Positions 35,373 to 43,609 of a DNA stretch of 64,000 nucleotides are shown here, in pieces. The translations under genes were made by a program, and so were the position numbers. The stretch's first letter is position 1; each line of letters opens with the position of its first letter. The notes below the pieces were generated by a model. The model did not search any database. It was not told the origin of the DNA and saw only the letters and a list, made by a program, of their open reading frames with translations. Origin of the DNA: Pararhodobacter zhoushanensis (GTDB lineage Bacteria > Pseudomonadota > Alphaproteobacteria > Rhodobacterales > Rhodobacteraceae); assembly GCF_003990445.1 (NCBI RefSeq), contig NZ_REEZ01000001.1, positions 686,358-750,357 on the forward strand, given 5' to 3'.

Positions 35373-36398
35373 TTACCCCACGCGCGCCACGCTGAGCACC
35401 TCTTGCACGACACCGGATTCGCTGAACAAGGTCATCCGCGCGCGCCCTGCGCCCTTTGAGGCATAGAGTGCGCGGTCGGCCATCGCCAGAACCGACGCTG
35501 GCGCACAGGGGTGGGTCGGATCGGCGAAAACGGCACCGATGGAGAGGCTGATCCGACAGGGCGTGCCATGATAGTGGATGGGATCGCGCATCTCGTGGAA
35601 GATCCGCTCACCGACGCGCTGGACCGGCCCAAGATCCTGCACACCGGCCAGAAGCACGACGAACTCATCTCCGCCGATGCGCGCGACCAGATCCCCGATC
35701 CGTGCGCTGGCCCGGAGTTTCACCGCAATTTCGGCCAGAACATGGTCACCAGCCGCGTGGCCCAAGGTGTCATTGACCTGTTTGAAATGATCGAGGTCAA
35801 TATGCAGCAGCGCGAACCCCTGCCCCGCATTCAGATACCGCTCCATCCTCGCCTCAAGCGCGCGCCGGTTGCCGAGGCCCGTCAGGACATCGGTCAACGC
35901 CTCTTCCTCGGCCCGGGCTTTCGCGCCTTTCAGCCGCGCTGCCATCTTGGTCACCTCACCCATGACCGCGGCCTTGGCCTCAGCCAAATAGAGCAGCTCG
36001 ATCGCCAGATCGGTGGCGGCGAAATCGGTGGCCGACAGCCCGTGATCGCGCACGGCATCGCGCACCGCGTAGCCGAACGACAGATTGACCAAGGCCCCGT
36101 CTTGACCTTGAAGCGGCACAGCGACGCCCTTGAAACGGGTCCCCGGCGGCGCGCGCAGCGTCATCGACACGCGTTGTGCCTGAACCAGACGCAAAGCGCC
36201 CCCCGACCGGCGCGGTCGGCGCAGCGTGAACACGCTCTCAAGATCCTGCCCGATCACCCCGTCGCCCAGCAGTTTGCGCAGCGTCGGCCCGGCACCCCGG
36301 ATCAGGCAATCGCTGTCCAGCCACAGGAACAGGGGCATCAGATCGCCCAACGTCGCGTCGCTGAACGCGTAGCCGGGCTGGCGCGCAGCGTCGTGCAT
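35373..36398 (-). CDS. HNOBA-GGDEF diguanylate cyclase
   Basis: A soluble 341-residue diguanylate cyclase. The N-terminal ~150 residues (PLFLWLDSDCLIRGAGPTLRKLLG, then SVFTLRRPRR) fit the HNOBA domain that partners H-NOX proteins; a helical linker (VMGEVTKMAARLKGAKARAEEEA) leads to a GGDEF domain with LTDVLTGLGNRRAL and an intact RIGGDEFVVLL active site. The inhibitory I-site RxxD is present as RIGD. The ATG overlaps the H-NOX stop (TGATG). Its expected role is c-di-GMP synthesis controlled by the neighbouring H-NOX-like protein. Confidence 0.88.
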   Translation of the reverse strand: MHDAARQPGYAFSDATLGDLMPLFLWLDSDCLIRGAGPTLRKLLGDGVIGQDLESVFTLRRPRRSGGALRLVQAQRVSMTLRAPPGTRFKGVAVPLQGQDGALVNLSFGYAVRDAVRDHGLSATDFAATDLAIELLYLAEAKAAVMGEVTKMAARLKGAKARAEEEALTDVLTGLGNRRALEARMERYLNAGQGFALLHIDLDHFKQVNDTLGHAAGDHVLAEIAVKLRASARIGDLVARIGGDEFVVLLAGVQDLGPVQRVGERIFHEMRDPIHYHGTPCRISLSIGAVFADPTHPCAPASVLAMADRALYASKGAGRARMTLFSESGVVQEVLSVARVG

Positions 36399-37000
36399 CA
36401 CCGCCCCTCGACGGCAAGGTCAAAACGGCGCCCGGCGTAATAGGCCGGATCATGAACCTCGATGGCGATCACCTCCTCCGTGCCCGAACCGGTGCCATGG
36501 TGCTCAAGCACCACCAGCGCCCCATAGTCATCGGCCAGTGCCCTGAGAGCGCCGACCAGAACATGGCCAAACCCCGGCCAGCCGTCGCGACATGCCAGCG
36601 AGAAACCACCGGTTTCAACTTCACTGATCGACAGTTCCGGCAGGCCCAGTTCGGGCACAGCCAGATGGCTGCGGCCCTGCAAGTCATCGAGCGAAAACAG
36701 AAAATCGGTGAAACTGACGCCGCCAAAGCGCAGCAGGCGGCGCAGGGGTTCCTGCCGTTCACCGGAAATCAGATAGGTGCCCAAGTCTTCAAGCAACGCA
36801 TCGCGGGACCGTCGCAGCAACTGGGCGGCCGTTGCCAGCACGGTCACTGTCAGGCCGTCGTCATAGAGCTGCATCGCCTCGAATCCGTCGCTGCCCAGCA
36901 CAGCGTCGGCACCTGATCGGTGGAGGATTTCTTCCCATGCATCCGCGCCGAATGCATCGCAGATGAACGCCTGCAGCGCCTTGTTGATAAGACCGTGCAT
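36398..37000 (-). CDS. H-NOX-like protein lacking the canonical haem-ligand histidine
   Basis: A 200-residue protein whose start (MHGLINKALQAFICDAFG) and fold pattern match H-NOX/HNOB nitric-oxide sensors, encoded next to its usual HNOBA-GGDEF partner. The key sites differ. In the segment that normally reads LDxLH, this protein has SLDDLQGRSH: Gln108 stands where the proximal haem His belongs, with a His four residues later. The porphyrin-anchoring YxSxR motif is SLACR (134-138), keeping only the Arg. Haem binding in the standard way is therefore unlikely unless His112 substitutes. The ATG follows AAGGGG. Confidence 0.75.
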   Translation of the reverse strand: MHGLINKALQAFICDAFGADAWEEILHRSGADAVLGSDGFEAMQLYDDGLTVTVLATAAQLLRRSRDALLEDLGTYLISGERQEPLRRLLRFGGVSFTDFLFSLDDLQGRSHLAVPELGLPELSISEVETGGFSLACRDGWPGFGHVLVGALRALADDYGALVVLEHHGTGSGTEEVIAIEVHDPAYYAGRRFDLAVEGR

Positions 37001-37064
37001 CGCCGCCCCTTTGAGGTCACAGCGGCGACATTGCGGCAAACTCCCTAAGAAAGTGCAAACGCGT

Positions 37065-37751
37065 TCAAAGCAGCGCCAGAAGCTCTGGCAGATGGCCGAT
37101 GTCAGGCCGCACCGCATCGGCCAGATCGGCCAGATCCGCCGCCGTGGCAACCCCGGTCAGTACCGCCAGCGTGGCCATGCCCGCAGCGCGACCGGCCTGC
37201 AAATCATGGCGCGAATCGCCCACCATCAGCACCGTCTGCGGGTCCAGATTGCAGGCGCGGGCAAAGGCCAGCAGCATGCCCGGCGCCGGCTTTCCGCCGT
37301 GACCGCTGTCGAATCCGGCCACAAAATCAAAGAGATCAAGCACATCGTGCAAATGGCTTCGCGCCACGGCTTCGAAATCATTCGTCGCTACGCCGAGCTG
37401 CAAACCCGCGTCGCGCAGGCGTTGGAGCAAGGGCCGCAGCGGCACCGCCTGCGCCAGAGGCGCGCTGGCCGCTGCCGAGGCGATCCGCGCCTCGAGCGTG
37501 TCGGCAGAGACCGCGAGGATCGGCGCGAGCAGTTCAGCCACCTCGCGCCCGGTACCCGCGATCACCGGCGACTCGGGCAGAAACCGACCGGACTCAAGGT
37601 CAAAGGCCATCGCCTGTGCCATCGCCCGCTCGCGCACCGGATCCCCCTGCGCAAGCTCGGCAATCAGCGCGCGCGCCCAGGCGCCCCAGGTTGCCTGGAA
37701 ATCGAACAGCGTGCCGTCCTTGTCGAAAAGAATACCGCGAATTGTCTGCAT
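37065..37751 (-). CDS. gph: HAD-superfamily phosphatase (phosphoglycolate phosphatase-like)
   Basis: A 228-residue HAD hydrolase with motif I FDKDGTLFDF (nucleophile Asp and acid/base Asp), motif II GVATND, the Lys in HGGKPAPGM, and motif IV VLMVGDSRHD. The cap is the helical C1 type, as in Gph/YjjG/PhnX relatives. Phosphoglycolate specificity is a family default rather than shown. Its ATG lies 3 nt after the DUF3572 stop. Confidence 0.8.
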   Translation of the reverse strand: MQTIRGILFDKDGTLFDFQATWGAWARALIAELAQGDPVRERAMAQAMAFDLESGRFLPESPVIAGTGREVAELLAPILAVSADTLEARIASAAASAPLAQAVPLRPLLQRLRDAGLQLGVATNDFEAVARSHLHDVLDLFDFVAGFDSGHGGKPAPGMLLAFARACNLDPQTVLMVGDSRHDLQAGRAAGMATLAVLTGVATAADLADLADAVRPDIGHLPELLALL

Positions 37752-37754
37752 CTG

Positions 37755-38039
37755 TCAGGTCCAGTGAAAATCGGCCCCGCCCGGCAGCGCTGAGCGCGCC
37801 TGCAGGGGCGTTTCGGGCGGGTAATCGAGAGCGGCGCAAGCATCGATCAGCAAAGCTTCGTCTGTCATCAGAAACTCGATCACCGCCAGCAAAAAGCCCG
37901 GATCGGTCAGGCGCCCGGCCAGCGTCGAGGGGCTTTCACCAGACCAGCTGAGAAAGCCGGTGATCCGGGCGTTATCATCAGCCAGCCAGGCTAGAACCTG
38001 AGCGGCAAAGGTTTCGGCGGATTGCCGCGTCATGGCCAT
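37755..38039 (-). CDS. DUF3572 family protein
   Basis: A 94-residue acidic, helical protein: MTRQSAETFAAQVLAWLADD, then ITGFLSWSGESPSTLAGR and the segment FLLAVIEFLMTDEALLIDAC. These are the hallmarks of DUF3572, an uncharacterised alphaproteobacterial family usually encoded near response regulators such as PleD/DivK homologues. Here it is divergent from the PleD-like gene and in line with gph. Two in-frame ATGs two codons apart are possible starts. Confidence 0.85.
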   Translation of the reverse strand: MAMTRQSAETFAAQVLAWLADDNARITGFLSWSGESPSTLAGRLTDPGFLLAVIEFLMTDEALLIDACAALDYPPETPLQARSALPGGADFHWT

Positions 38040-38166
38040 GGCTGTGAGTGCCTTCGGGGAAGTGGAAAGAATTCATTAACTATTTGGGGCGTAAGATGAA
38101 CAACGTCCGCGACCAAACAGGTTCAAGGGTAACGTGCCATGGACTGGCCGCGCAAGGTATAGGGTG

Positions 38167-39555
38167 ATGACCGGTAGGATTCTCATCGTTGACGATCTGG
38201 CCACCAACCGGATCATTCTGAAAGTGAAACTGAACGCTGCATGCCACGAAACGTTGCTTGCCGCTACAGGGGCCGAGGCGCTTGAAATCGCGCATGCCCA
38301 ACAGCCCAAGCTGATCTTGATGGACATGCAACTGCCTGACATGTCGGGCATCGATGTATGTCGCCGCCTGCGCGCGTCTCCCGCCACGCAGCATATCCCC
38401 GTGGTCATCGTGACCGGCATCAACGACCGGGCCAGCCGGTTGCAGGCGCTTGAGGCCGGGGTGGATGAATTTCTCGCCAAGCCGCTCAATGAGGTGATCT
38501 TGCTGGCGCGGATCCGCAGCCTTCTGCGCGCGCATCAGACCGAGACCGAATTGCGGCTGCGGTCGGAAACCTGGGGCGGGATGGATCTGGCCGAGGGAGA
38601 GACGGTGTTCGCGCTGCCGGGGCGGATCGGGCTGATCGCGGCGGAAACGGCGATCTCGATGGTGTGGCGCAGCGCCCTGTCCCCCTATCTGAGAGAACGG
38701 CTGATGGTGCTGTCTCCGGCCGCAGCGCTGGCCGACACCCCGCCGGGCGCCGCACCCGATTTCTATATGATTGCCAGTGATCTGGGCCGCTATGGATCGG
38801 GCCAGCGGCTGGTCTCGGATCTGCGGTCACGGACGACAAGCCGGCATTCGGCGATTGCACTGGTGCTGACGCAGGCCGATCCGGAAACGGCGGCGATGGC
38901 GCTGGATGTCGGCGCAAGCGATCTGTTCACCATGCCGATGGATCCGCAGGAAACCGCGCTGCGCATCAGCCTGCATGTGCAGCGCAAGCGCCGCGCCGAC
39001 GGGTTGCGCAGTGCGGTCAGCACAGGGCTGAAAATGGCGATCACTGACCCGCTGACCGGGCTCTACAACCGTCGCTATGCACTGGCGCATCTGGACCGCA
39101 TCGCCGCCGAGTCGCGCGAAACCGGGCGGCGCTTTGCCGTGATGGTGCTGGATCTGGACCGGTTCAAAGCGATCAACGATACCTATGGCCATGCCACGGG
39201 TGACGCCGTGCTGGAAACCGTCGCACGCCGATTGAGCGGGGCGCTGGACCCCGGCACGCTGCTCGCCCGGATCGGCGGAGAGGAGTTTCTGGTGGTGATC
39301 CCCACGGCAACCCTTGCCGACGCTCGCCATACCGCCGAAACGCTGTGCCAGGCGATCGGGGGCGCGCCGATCTCGCTGCCCGATGGACGTGGCAACATCA
39401 CCGTGACCATCTCGGTCGGGCTGGCGATGTGCTCCAATCCGCCGCCCACACCGACGCGGTCCGCCGCGCGCGAGGCGCTTGCGCGGGCGGATGCAGCACT
39501 GATGGGGTCCAAAACCGACGGGCGCAATCAGGTGACCATCAATAGCGCGGCGTGA
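38167..39555 (+). CDS. pleD: PleD-like response regulator diguanylate cyclase
   Basis: A 462-residue REC-REC-GGDEF protein. REC1 is complete: ILIVDDLATNR, LILMDMQLPDMSG with the phospho-acceptor Asp, VVIVTGIND and EFLAKPLNE. The second receiver-like domain (about 150-280) lacks clear acidic residues and serves as adaptor, as in PleD. The GGDEF domain has TDPLTGLYNRRYAL, LDLDRFKAINDTYGHATGD and an intact RIGGEEFLVVI. The I-site position reads DPGT, so allosteric product inhibition through RxxD is probably missing. No kinase is adjacent. Confidence 0.9.
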   Translation: MTGRILIVDDLATNRIILKVKLNAACHETLLAATGAEALEIAHAQQPKLILMDMQLPDMSGIDVCRRLRASPATQHIPVVIVTGINDRASRLQALEAGVDEFLAKPLNEVILLARIRSLLRAHQTETELRLRSETWGGMDLAEGETVFALPGRIGLIAAETAISMVWRSALSPYLRERLMVLSPAAALADTPPGAAPDFYMIASDLGRYGSGQRLVSDLRSRTTSRHSAIALVLTQADPETAAMALDVGASDLFTMPMDPQETALRISLHVQRKRRADGLRSAVSTGLKMAITDPLTGLYNRRYALAHLDRIAAESRETGRRFAVMVLDLDRFKAINDTYGHATGDAVLETVARRLSGALDPGTLLARIGGEEFLVVIPTATLADARHTAETLCQAIGGAPISLPDGRGNITVTISVGLAMCSNPPPTPTRSAAREALARADAALMGSKTDGRNQVTINSAA

Positions 39556-39849
39556 CTAAGGGGCGTGAACGGCGCAGGATCCGGGCAACCGCAGGACCGC
39601 GACCTTTGGGGCTTTGCAGGGTTGCGGGCTGACCGGACCTATCGCCGGACCGACTGGGGCGGGGTGCAAAAGAGACCGCAGTGAAGGGGGAGCGCAGCCG
39701 CTTCAGCCGAATAGGGTTGTGCGGCCTTAGCCGTTACGCCTGTCAATCGGGGAGCGACATCGCCAGTTTTTCCCGCAGACCCAAAGCAACTGAACCGGAA
39801 CAGCGAAACGGGGCCCGACAGGCCCCGCTCACACCGACCTGAGCAGAAC
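39556..39849. other. Convergent intergenic region after pleD
   Basis: This 294-bp gap lies between the convergent pleD and CpxP-like genes. Apart from the terminator hairpin at its right end no ORF, tRNA or clear repeat is seen. Confidence 0.4.
39809..39827 (-). terminator. Terminator hairpin after the ECF sigma operon
   Basis: CGGGGCC (39809-39815), loop CGACA, GGCCCCG (39821-39827); on the minus strand TTTCGCTG follows. It lies 23 nt beyond the stop of the CpxP-like gene. Confidence 0.6.
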
Positions 39850-40362
39850 TCACCGCCCGTGGCGCTGCAAACCTTCTTCGAACCGGTCCGCCATCGCGCG
39901 GCGTTGCTCTGGCGTCAACTGTGCAACCTGCGCTGCAAAGTCTGCATGCACGGCGTCCAGCCGACGCGCGCGCTCGTCGCGATCCCCGGCCATCACGGTG
40001 GCAAAAGCCTGCGGATCGAACGGATCAGCGCGCAGACCGGCGAGCATGCGGGCGTTCAGCTCGGCGTTGCGGGCGCGGCGCTCTTCGCGGCTGGGTCGAT
40101 GGCCATGATCGCCCGGCATCCCCCGCTGGTTGACCGAGGCGCGCAGCGCATCGCGCGAGTCATCGGGCAGTGCCCACCAGAGCGCGCGCATATCGGGTTG
40201 GCCCGGCACAAAGCCATCCATCCGTGAGGCGCGCATCGCCCCGCCGACCAGCACGCCGACAACCAGCAGGTTAACCATCAACGACAGCACAAGCGCGATG
40301 CGCAGACCGCGTCCGGGTTTGCGCAGGCGCGGGGTCGCAGGGGGGGGTGTCAGATCGCTCAT
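39850..40362 (-). CDS. CpxP/Spy-like periplasmic stress sensor
   Basis: A 170-residue protein with a cytosolic Pro-rich start, one membrane helix (IALVLSLMVNLLVVGVLVGGAM) and an Arg/Glu-rich helical periplasmic domain ending LTPEQRRAMADRFEEGLQRHG. This is the pattern of the periplasmic heavy-metal sensor/CpxP-Spy superfamily. It starts 7 nt after the putative anti-sigma gene and is the last of the sigma operon, consistent with signal input to that pair. The ligand is unknown. Confidence 0.75.
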   Translation of the reverse strand: MSDLTPPPATPRLRKPGRGLRIALVLSLMVNLLVVGVLVGGAMRASRMDGFVPGQPDMRALWWALPDDSRDALRASVNQRGMPGDHGHRPSREERRARNAELNARMLAGLRADPFDPQAFATVMAGDRDERARRLDAVHADFAAQVAQLTPEQRRAMADRFEEGLQRHGR

Positions 40363-40369
40363 GATCGCC

Positions 40370-40789
40370 TCATTCGATATCGCCGTCGATCAGCGCCAGA
40401 AGGTCGCTGGCCGAGGTCGCCAATACATACGTCTCGGTTCCGTCCCATTCCGTCGCGGTGGGGCTGACACTGGCGGCAGTTTGCAGCACGGTACTGATCA
40501 GATCACCGGTCGATCCGGGCGCGGCAAAGCCGATCCAGACCCCCGCCAACCCGGCAGCGCCGACACCCGCCAGCGACGGCGCCCCGCCGAATTCCGCCAA
40601 CGCGCTGCGCAAGCGGGCCAGCCAACCGGGTTTCGGCAGCACGAGGGCGCTCTGCGCGTCAAGCGATGCCGCAACGAGGCGGGCTGTGAAGGCCTCGGAC
40701 AGGGCAGCAGGCGGCGCAGCGCGCGCCTGAGCAAACAGGGCGTCCAGGGCGGTGTCGTCAAATGGATCGTCTGAACGGTCAGTGCTCAT
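40370..40789 (-). CDS. Putative anti-sigma factor
   Basis: A 139-residue protein: an acidic N-terminal cytosolic part (DDPFDDTALDALFAQAR), a possible membrane helix (about residues 70-95, SLAGVGAAGLAGVWIGFAA) and a short periplasmic tail. Its ATG overlaps the ECF sigma stop (ATGA), the usual anti-sigma position. No zinc-binding HxxxCxxC motif is seen, so it is not a ZAS-type anti-sigma. Role inferred from gene order alone. Confidence 0.6.
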   Translation of the reverse strand: MSTDRSDDPFDDTALDALFAQARAAPPAALSEAFTARLVAASLDAQSALVLPKPGWLARLRSALAEFGGAPSLAGVGAAGLAGVWIGFAAPGSTGDLISTVLQTAASVSPTATEWDGTETYVLATSASDLLALIDGDIE

Positions 40790-41379
40790 CGGTCATACCC
40801 CAGTTCATCGCGTCGGCCCGCCAACAGCTGGGCAAGACGCCGTTTTCCGCGCGCGGTCAGGCTTTCGACAGCCTCGACCCCAAGTCCCATACTCACGCCG
40901 ATGTCGGGATTGGTCATCCCTTCCAGATGGCGCAGCACCACCGCCACACGCTGGCGTTCGGGCAACAGCGCCAGTGCCTCGTCCAGCGCGCGCTTGCGGT
41001 CGTCGTCGATCATCGTTTCGACAGCACCGGGCGAAGGATCGTCGGGCTCGTCGATGGTATCCAGCCCCACCCCCCGCCTGCGCCGCAGCCGGTCGGTGGC
41101 CAGATTGACGGTCACCCGGTGCAACCATGTCGACGGTTGCGCGACGCCCGGTTCCCATTTCGGCGCGATCTTCCACAGCCGCAGCAAGGCTTCTTGCGTT
41201 ACATCCTCGGCCTCGGCCTGATCCTGCAACAAGCGCTGCGCCAGCCGAAAGACCCGCGGCGACAGCCGGTCCACCAACAGCCGCGCCGCCAGTGCATCGC
41301 CCGTTGCATAACGGGCGAGCAGCGCGTCATCGCTGTCGGTCTCGGCTGCGGTCATCGTGAGGGCGGTGTCCCTTGGCAT
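40786..41379 (-). CDS. ECF-family RNA polymerase sigma factor
   Basis: A 197-residue sigma-70-like factor with only regions 2 and 4. Region 2: LVDRLSPRVFRLAQRLLQDQAEAEDVTQEALLRLWK and STWLHRVTVNLATDRLRRRR (read in parts). Region 4: ALALLPERQRVAVVLRHLEGMTNPDIGVSMGLGVEAVES. The first ATG (MPRDTALTM) is annotated; an internal ATG (MTAAETDSDD) is also plausible. It sits between an EF-hand protein gene and the putative anti-sigma gene. Confidence 0.9.
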   Translation of the reverse strand: MPRDTALTMTAAETDSDDALLARYATGDALAARLLVDRLSPRVFRLAQRLLQDQAEAEDVTQEALLRLWKIAPKWEPGVAQPSTWLHRVTVNLATDRLRRRRGVGLDTIDEPDDPSPGAVETMIDDDRKRALDEALALLPERQRVAVVLRHLEGMTNPDIGVSMGLGVEAVESLTARGKRRLAQLLAGRRDELGYDR

Positions 41380-41419
41380 GGATCCGTCTGGCGCGTCGGG
41401 GCCGTGAGAGGGCGGTGAA

Positions 41420-41456
41420 CGGGCCGGGTTCCCGCTGAGGGGTAACGCCCGGCCCG
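41420..41456 (-). terminator. Hairpin between the EF-hand gene and the sigma gene
   Basis: CGGGCCGGG (41420-41428) pairs perfectly with CCCGGCCCG (41448-41456) across a 19-nt loop. On the minus strand it follows the EF-hand stop by about 28 nt. There is no T-run, so it may be a partial terminator or an RNA-stability element that lowers expression of the downstream sigma unit. Confidence 0.5.
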
Positions 41457-41483
41457 CCGGTTAGCAACTCAGATCAACGGATC

Positions 41484-42095
41484 TCAGTTGAAGCGCGGGC
41501 GCTGTGCCATCCAGTTCAGGAACTCCTGCGCCTGCCCCAGTTCGGTGGCGTCGATGCTGCCATCGTCGTTGCGGTCCATGCGGGCAAAGCTGCGCGAGGC
41601 CATGTCGCCGCCGCGCTCACCGCGCATCTCGCCGCGCTGGCCGCCACGCTGCCCGTCGCGCATCTCGCCCCGCCGACCGTGGTCGTCGTCGCCGCGCATG
41701 TGGTGGCCGCCCCAGCCGCCGTGGTCGCCGCGCATGCCGTGACGCTCACCATGGCCGCCCCGCATGCCGCCGCGGCTCTCACGGCGGGTGTCGCCCATCG
41801 CGGTCATGCCGGTGATCAGCTCGTCACGGGTCAGCGCGCCGTCGCCGTCAGCATCCGCCGCAGCAATCAGCGCATCGACGCGGGTGGCGGTCCGCTGAGC
41901 GCGCATTTCGCTGTGCAGCGTTGCGCTGTAGGCGGTCCATTCTTCAGCCGAGATGCCGCCGCTGCCATCGGCATCCGCAGCCGCGAAATCGAGCGTCGGC
42001 GGCGTCATGCCAGCCATCGGGCCACTCTGGGCAAAGCTTGCTGCCGGAACGGCGGCGATCAGCAGGGCGATAGCGGTGAGGGTCTTGGTGTTCAT
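41484..42095 (-). CDS. Exported EF-hand protein with Arg/Gly/His-rich region
   Basis: A 203-residue exported protein: signal peptide (MNTKTLTAIALLIAAVPAASFAQ), three EF-hand calcium loops (DADGSGGISAEE, DADGDGALTRDE, DRNDDGSIDATE) and, between loops two and three, a low-complexity stretch of about 60 residues rich in RGG, GH and GD (for example GGWGGHHMRGDDDHGRRG). The His/Asp content suggests extra metal binding. Same strand and just upstream of the ECF sigma/anti-sigma/CpxP-like genes, so it may belong to their regulon. Confidence 0.8.
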   Translation of the reverse strand: MNTKTLTAIALLIAAVPAASFAQSGPMAGMTPPTLDFAAADADGSGGISAEEWTAYSATLHSEMRAQRTATRVDALIAAADADGDGALTRDELITGMTAMGDTRRESRGGMRGGHGERHGMRGDHGGWGGHHMRGDDDHGRRGEMRDGQRGGQRGEMRGERGGDMASRSFARMDRNDDGSIDATELGQAQEFLNWMAQRPRFN

Positions 42096-42366
42096 GGTTC
42101 TCTCCTATCGTGCGCCGCCGGAGGCATCCTTTGGCGCGTTGATACCTCTCTAACGGCGGGCGTCGGACATTCCGTCGCAGCGTTTCGCGTTATCCTGAAC
42201 TTGACCTGTTTCTTTGCATGCACCATCTTGAGGGCAACACGGATCAACTGGCTTTGATGCCCCCCGCGTCGAAGGCTCGGTCCGTCCCTTCCGACATCGC
42301 TGCGGTGCCAGAAGACCCCGCACACGACTTTCTTTCATCGCCGCGACGCGGCAGAGAGGTTCCGCC

Positions 42367-42765
42367 ATGACCATGATCGCCCAACCCATCGAAATGGTTG
42401 ACGACCGCCCGTTGAAGCCTGCGCTGCGCAAGGGCTGGTCGGGGCGTTGCCCGGCCTGTGGCACCGGCAAGATCATGCGCGGCTATCTGAAGGTGGTCGA
42501 CGAATGCCCCAATTGCGGTGAAGACCTGCATCACCAGCGCGCCGATGACGGCCCGGCCTATCTGACAATTCTGGTGGTCGGCAAATCCATCATGGCGCTG
42601 TATCTGGCGGTGTATCTGGCCTGGGGCCCCTCGCCCTGGGTGATGATCACCCTGTGCTGGACGCTGGCCTTGGCGCTGGCGCTGTATCTGCTGCCCCGGT
42701 TCAAGGGGGCACTGGTTGCGCTGCAATGGTCACGGCGCATGCATGGCTTTGGCAGCGACGCATGA
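42367..42765 (+). CDS. DUF983 family membrane protein
   Basis: A 132-residue protein with a zinc-ribbon-like start (RCPACGTGKIM, ECPNCGEDLHHQRADDGPAYLTI) followed by two membrane helices (VGKSIMALYLAVYLAW, WVMITLCWTLALALALYLL) and the RFKGALVALQWSRRMHGF ending typical of DUF983. Function unknown. Its stop overlaps the Nudix ATG (ATGA), so the two are expressed together. The 271-bp region upstream is shared with the divergent EF-hand gene. Confidence 0.88.
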   Translation: MTMIAQPIEMVDDRPLKPALRKGWSGRCPACGTGKIMRGYLKVVDECPNCGEDLHHQRADDGPAYLTILVVGKSIMALYLAVYLAWGPSPWVMITLCWTLALALALYLLPRFKGALVALQWSRRMHGFGSDA

Positions 42766-43457
42766 CGCTGGCCGCCGTCGCCTCGCCCCCGATACGGGAC
42801 GCTGCCACCATCGTTCTGGTGCGCGATGCCGACACGGCGACGCCCCGCGTGTTGATGGGGCAGCGCGGGTCGGCTGCGGCCTTCATGCCGTCGAAATATG
42901 TGTTTCCGGGCGGTGCGGTCGATGCCGATGACCGGCTGGTTGCCCTGCCCGCTCCGTTGGCCGAGGTTGAACGCGCGCGACTGGCCGACCGGCCCGTCAC
43001 CGCGACCGCCCCGGCGCCTGAGGCGATGACCGCCGCCGCGATCCGCGAGCTGTGGGAAGAGGCCGGTCTGATGCTGGGGCGTCCCGGCACATGGGAGGGC
43101 GACGTGCCCGCCGATTGGGCCGAGTTCGCCGCCGCCGGGCTGCGCCCGTCGGGCGATGCGTTGCGGTTCCTGTTTCGCGCGGTGACGCCGCCGGGCCGGC
43201 CGCGCCGCTTTGACGCGCGCTTCTTTCTGGCCCGGGCCGAGGATATCGCGGGCGACCCCGACGATTTCTCGCGCGCGACGGATGAATTGAGCCACCTGCA
43301 CTGGATCGCCCTGTCCGAGGCGCGCTCACTCGACCTGCCGTTCATCACCGAGGTTGTGCTGGCTGAAGCCGAGGCGATCCTGCGCGAACAGCGTCAGGAC
43401 AGCGTGCCGTTCTTTGACAACTCGGGCGCTGACTCGACATTCCGCCGCATCGCCTGA
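42762..43457 (+). CDS. Nudix hydrolase
   Basis: A 231-residue Nudix-fold pyrophosphohydrolase. The N-terminal strand (ATIVLVRDAD), YVFPGGAVDADD and the Nudix helix with AAIRELWEEAGLML (REUXEE core) are present. A ~40-residue insert separates PGGAVD from the helix, as in the longer CoA/8-oxo-NTP-like group, so the strict 23-residue Nudix box spacing is relaxed. The substrate cannot be assigned. Confidence 0.85.
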   Translation: MTLAAVASPPIRDAATIVLVRDADTATPRVLMGQRGSAAAFMPSKYVFPGGAVDADDRLVALPAPLAEVERARLADRPVTATAPAPEAMTAAAIRELWEEAGLMLGRPGTWEGDVPADWAEFAAAGLRPSGDALRFLFRAVTPPGRPRRFDARFFLARAEDIAGDPDDFSRATDELSHLHWIALSEARSLDLPFITEVVLAEAEAILREQRQDSVPFFDNSGADSTFRRIA

Positions 43458-43609
43458 TCTGTCCGCGTGGCGGATCGGCCCCCGAAAGGATGGCCCGGAT
43501 GTTTTCGGCTCAGTTCGCCATAAATATTTGAACGATTTCCCGTCTTGGTTGCACTAACAAAAACGCTGTGTATCGTCAGCGTCGTTGTTTCAAGATCGGG
43601 ATTCTTCAT

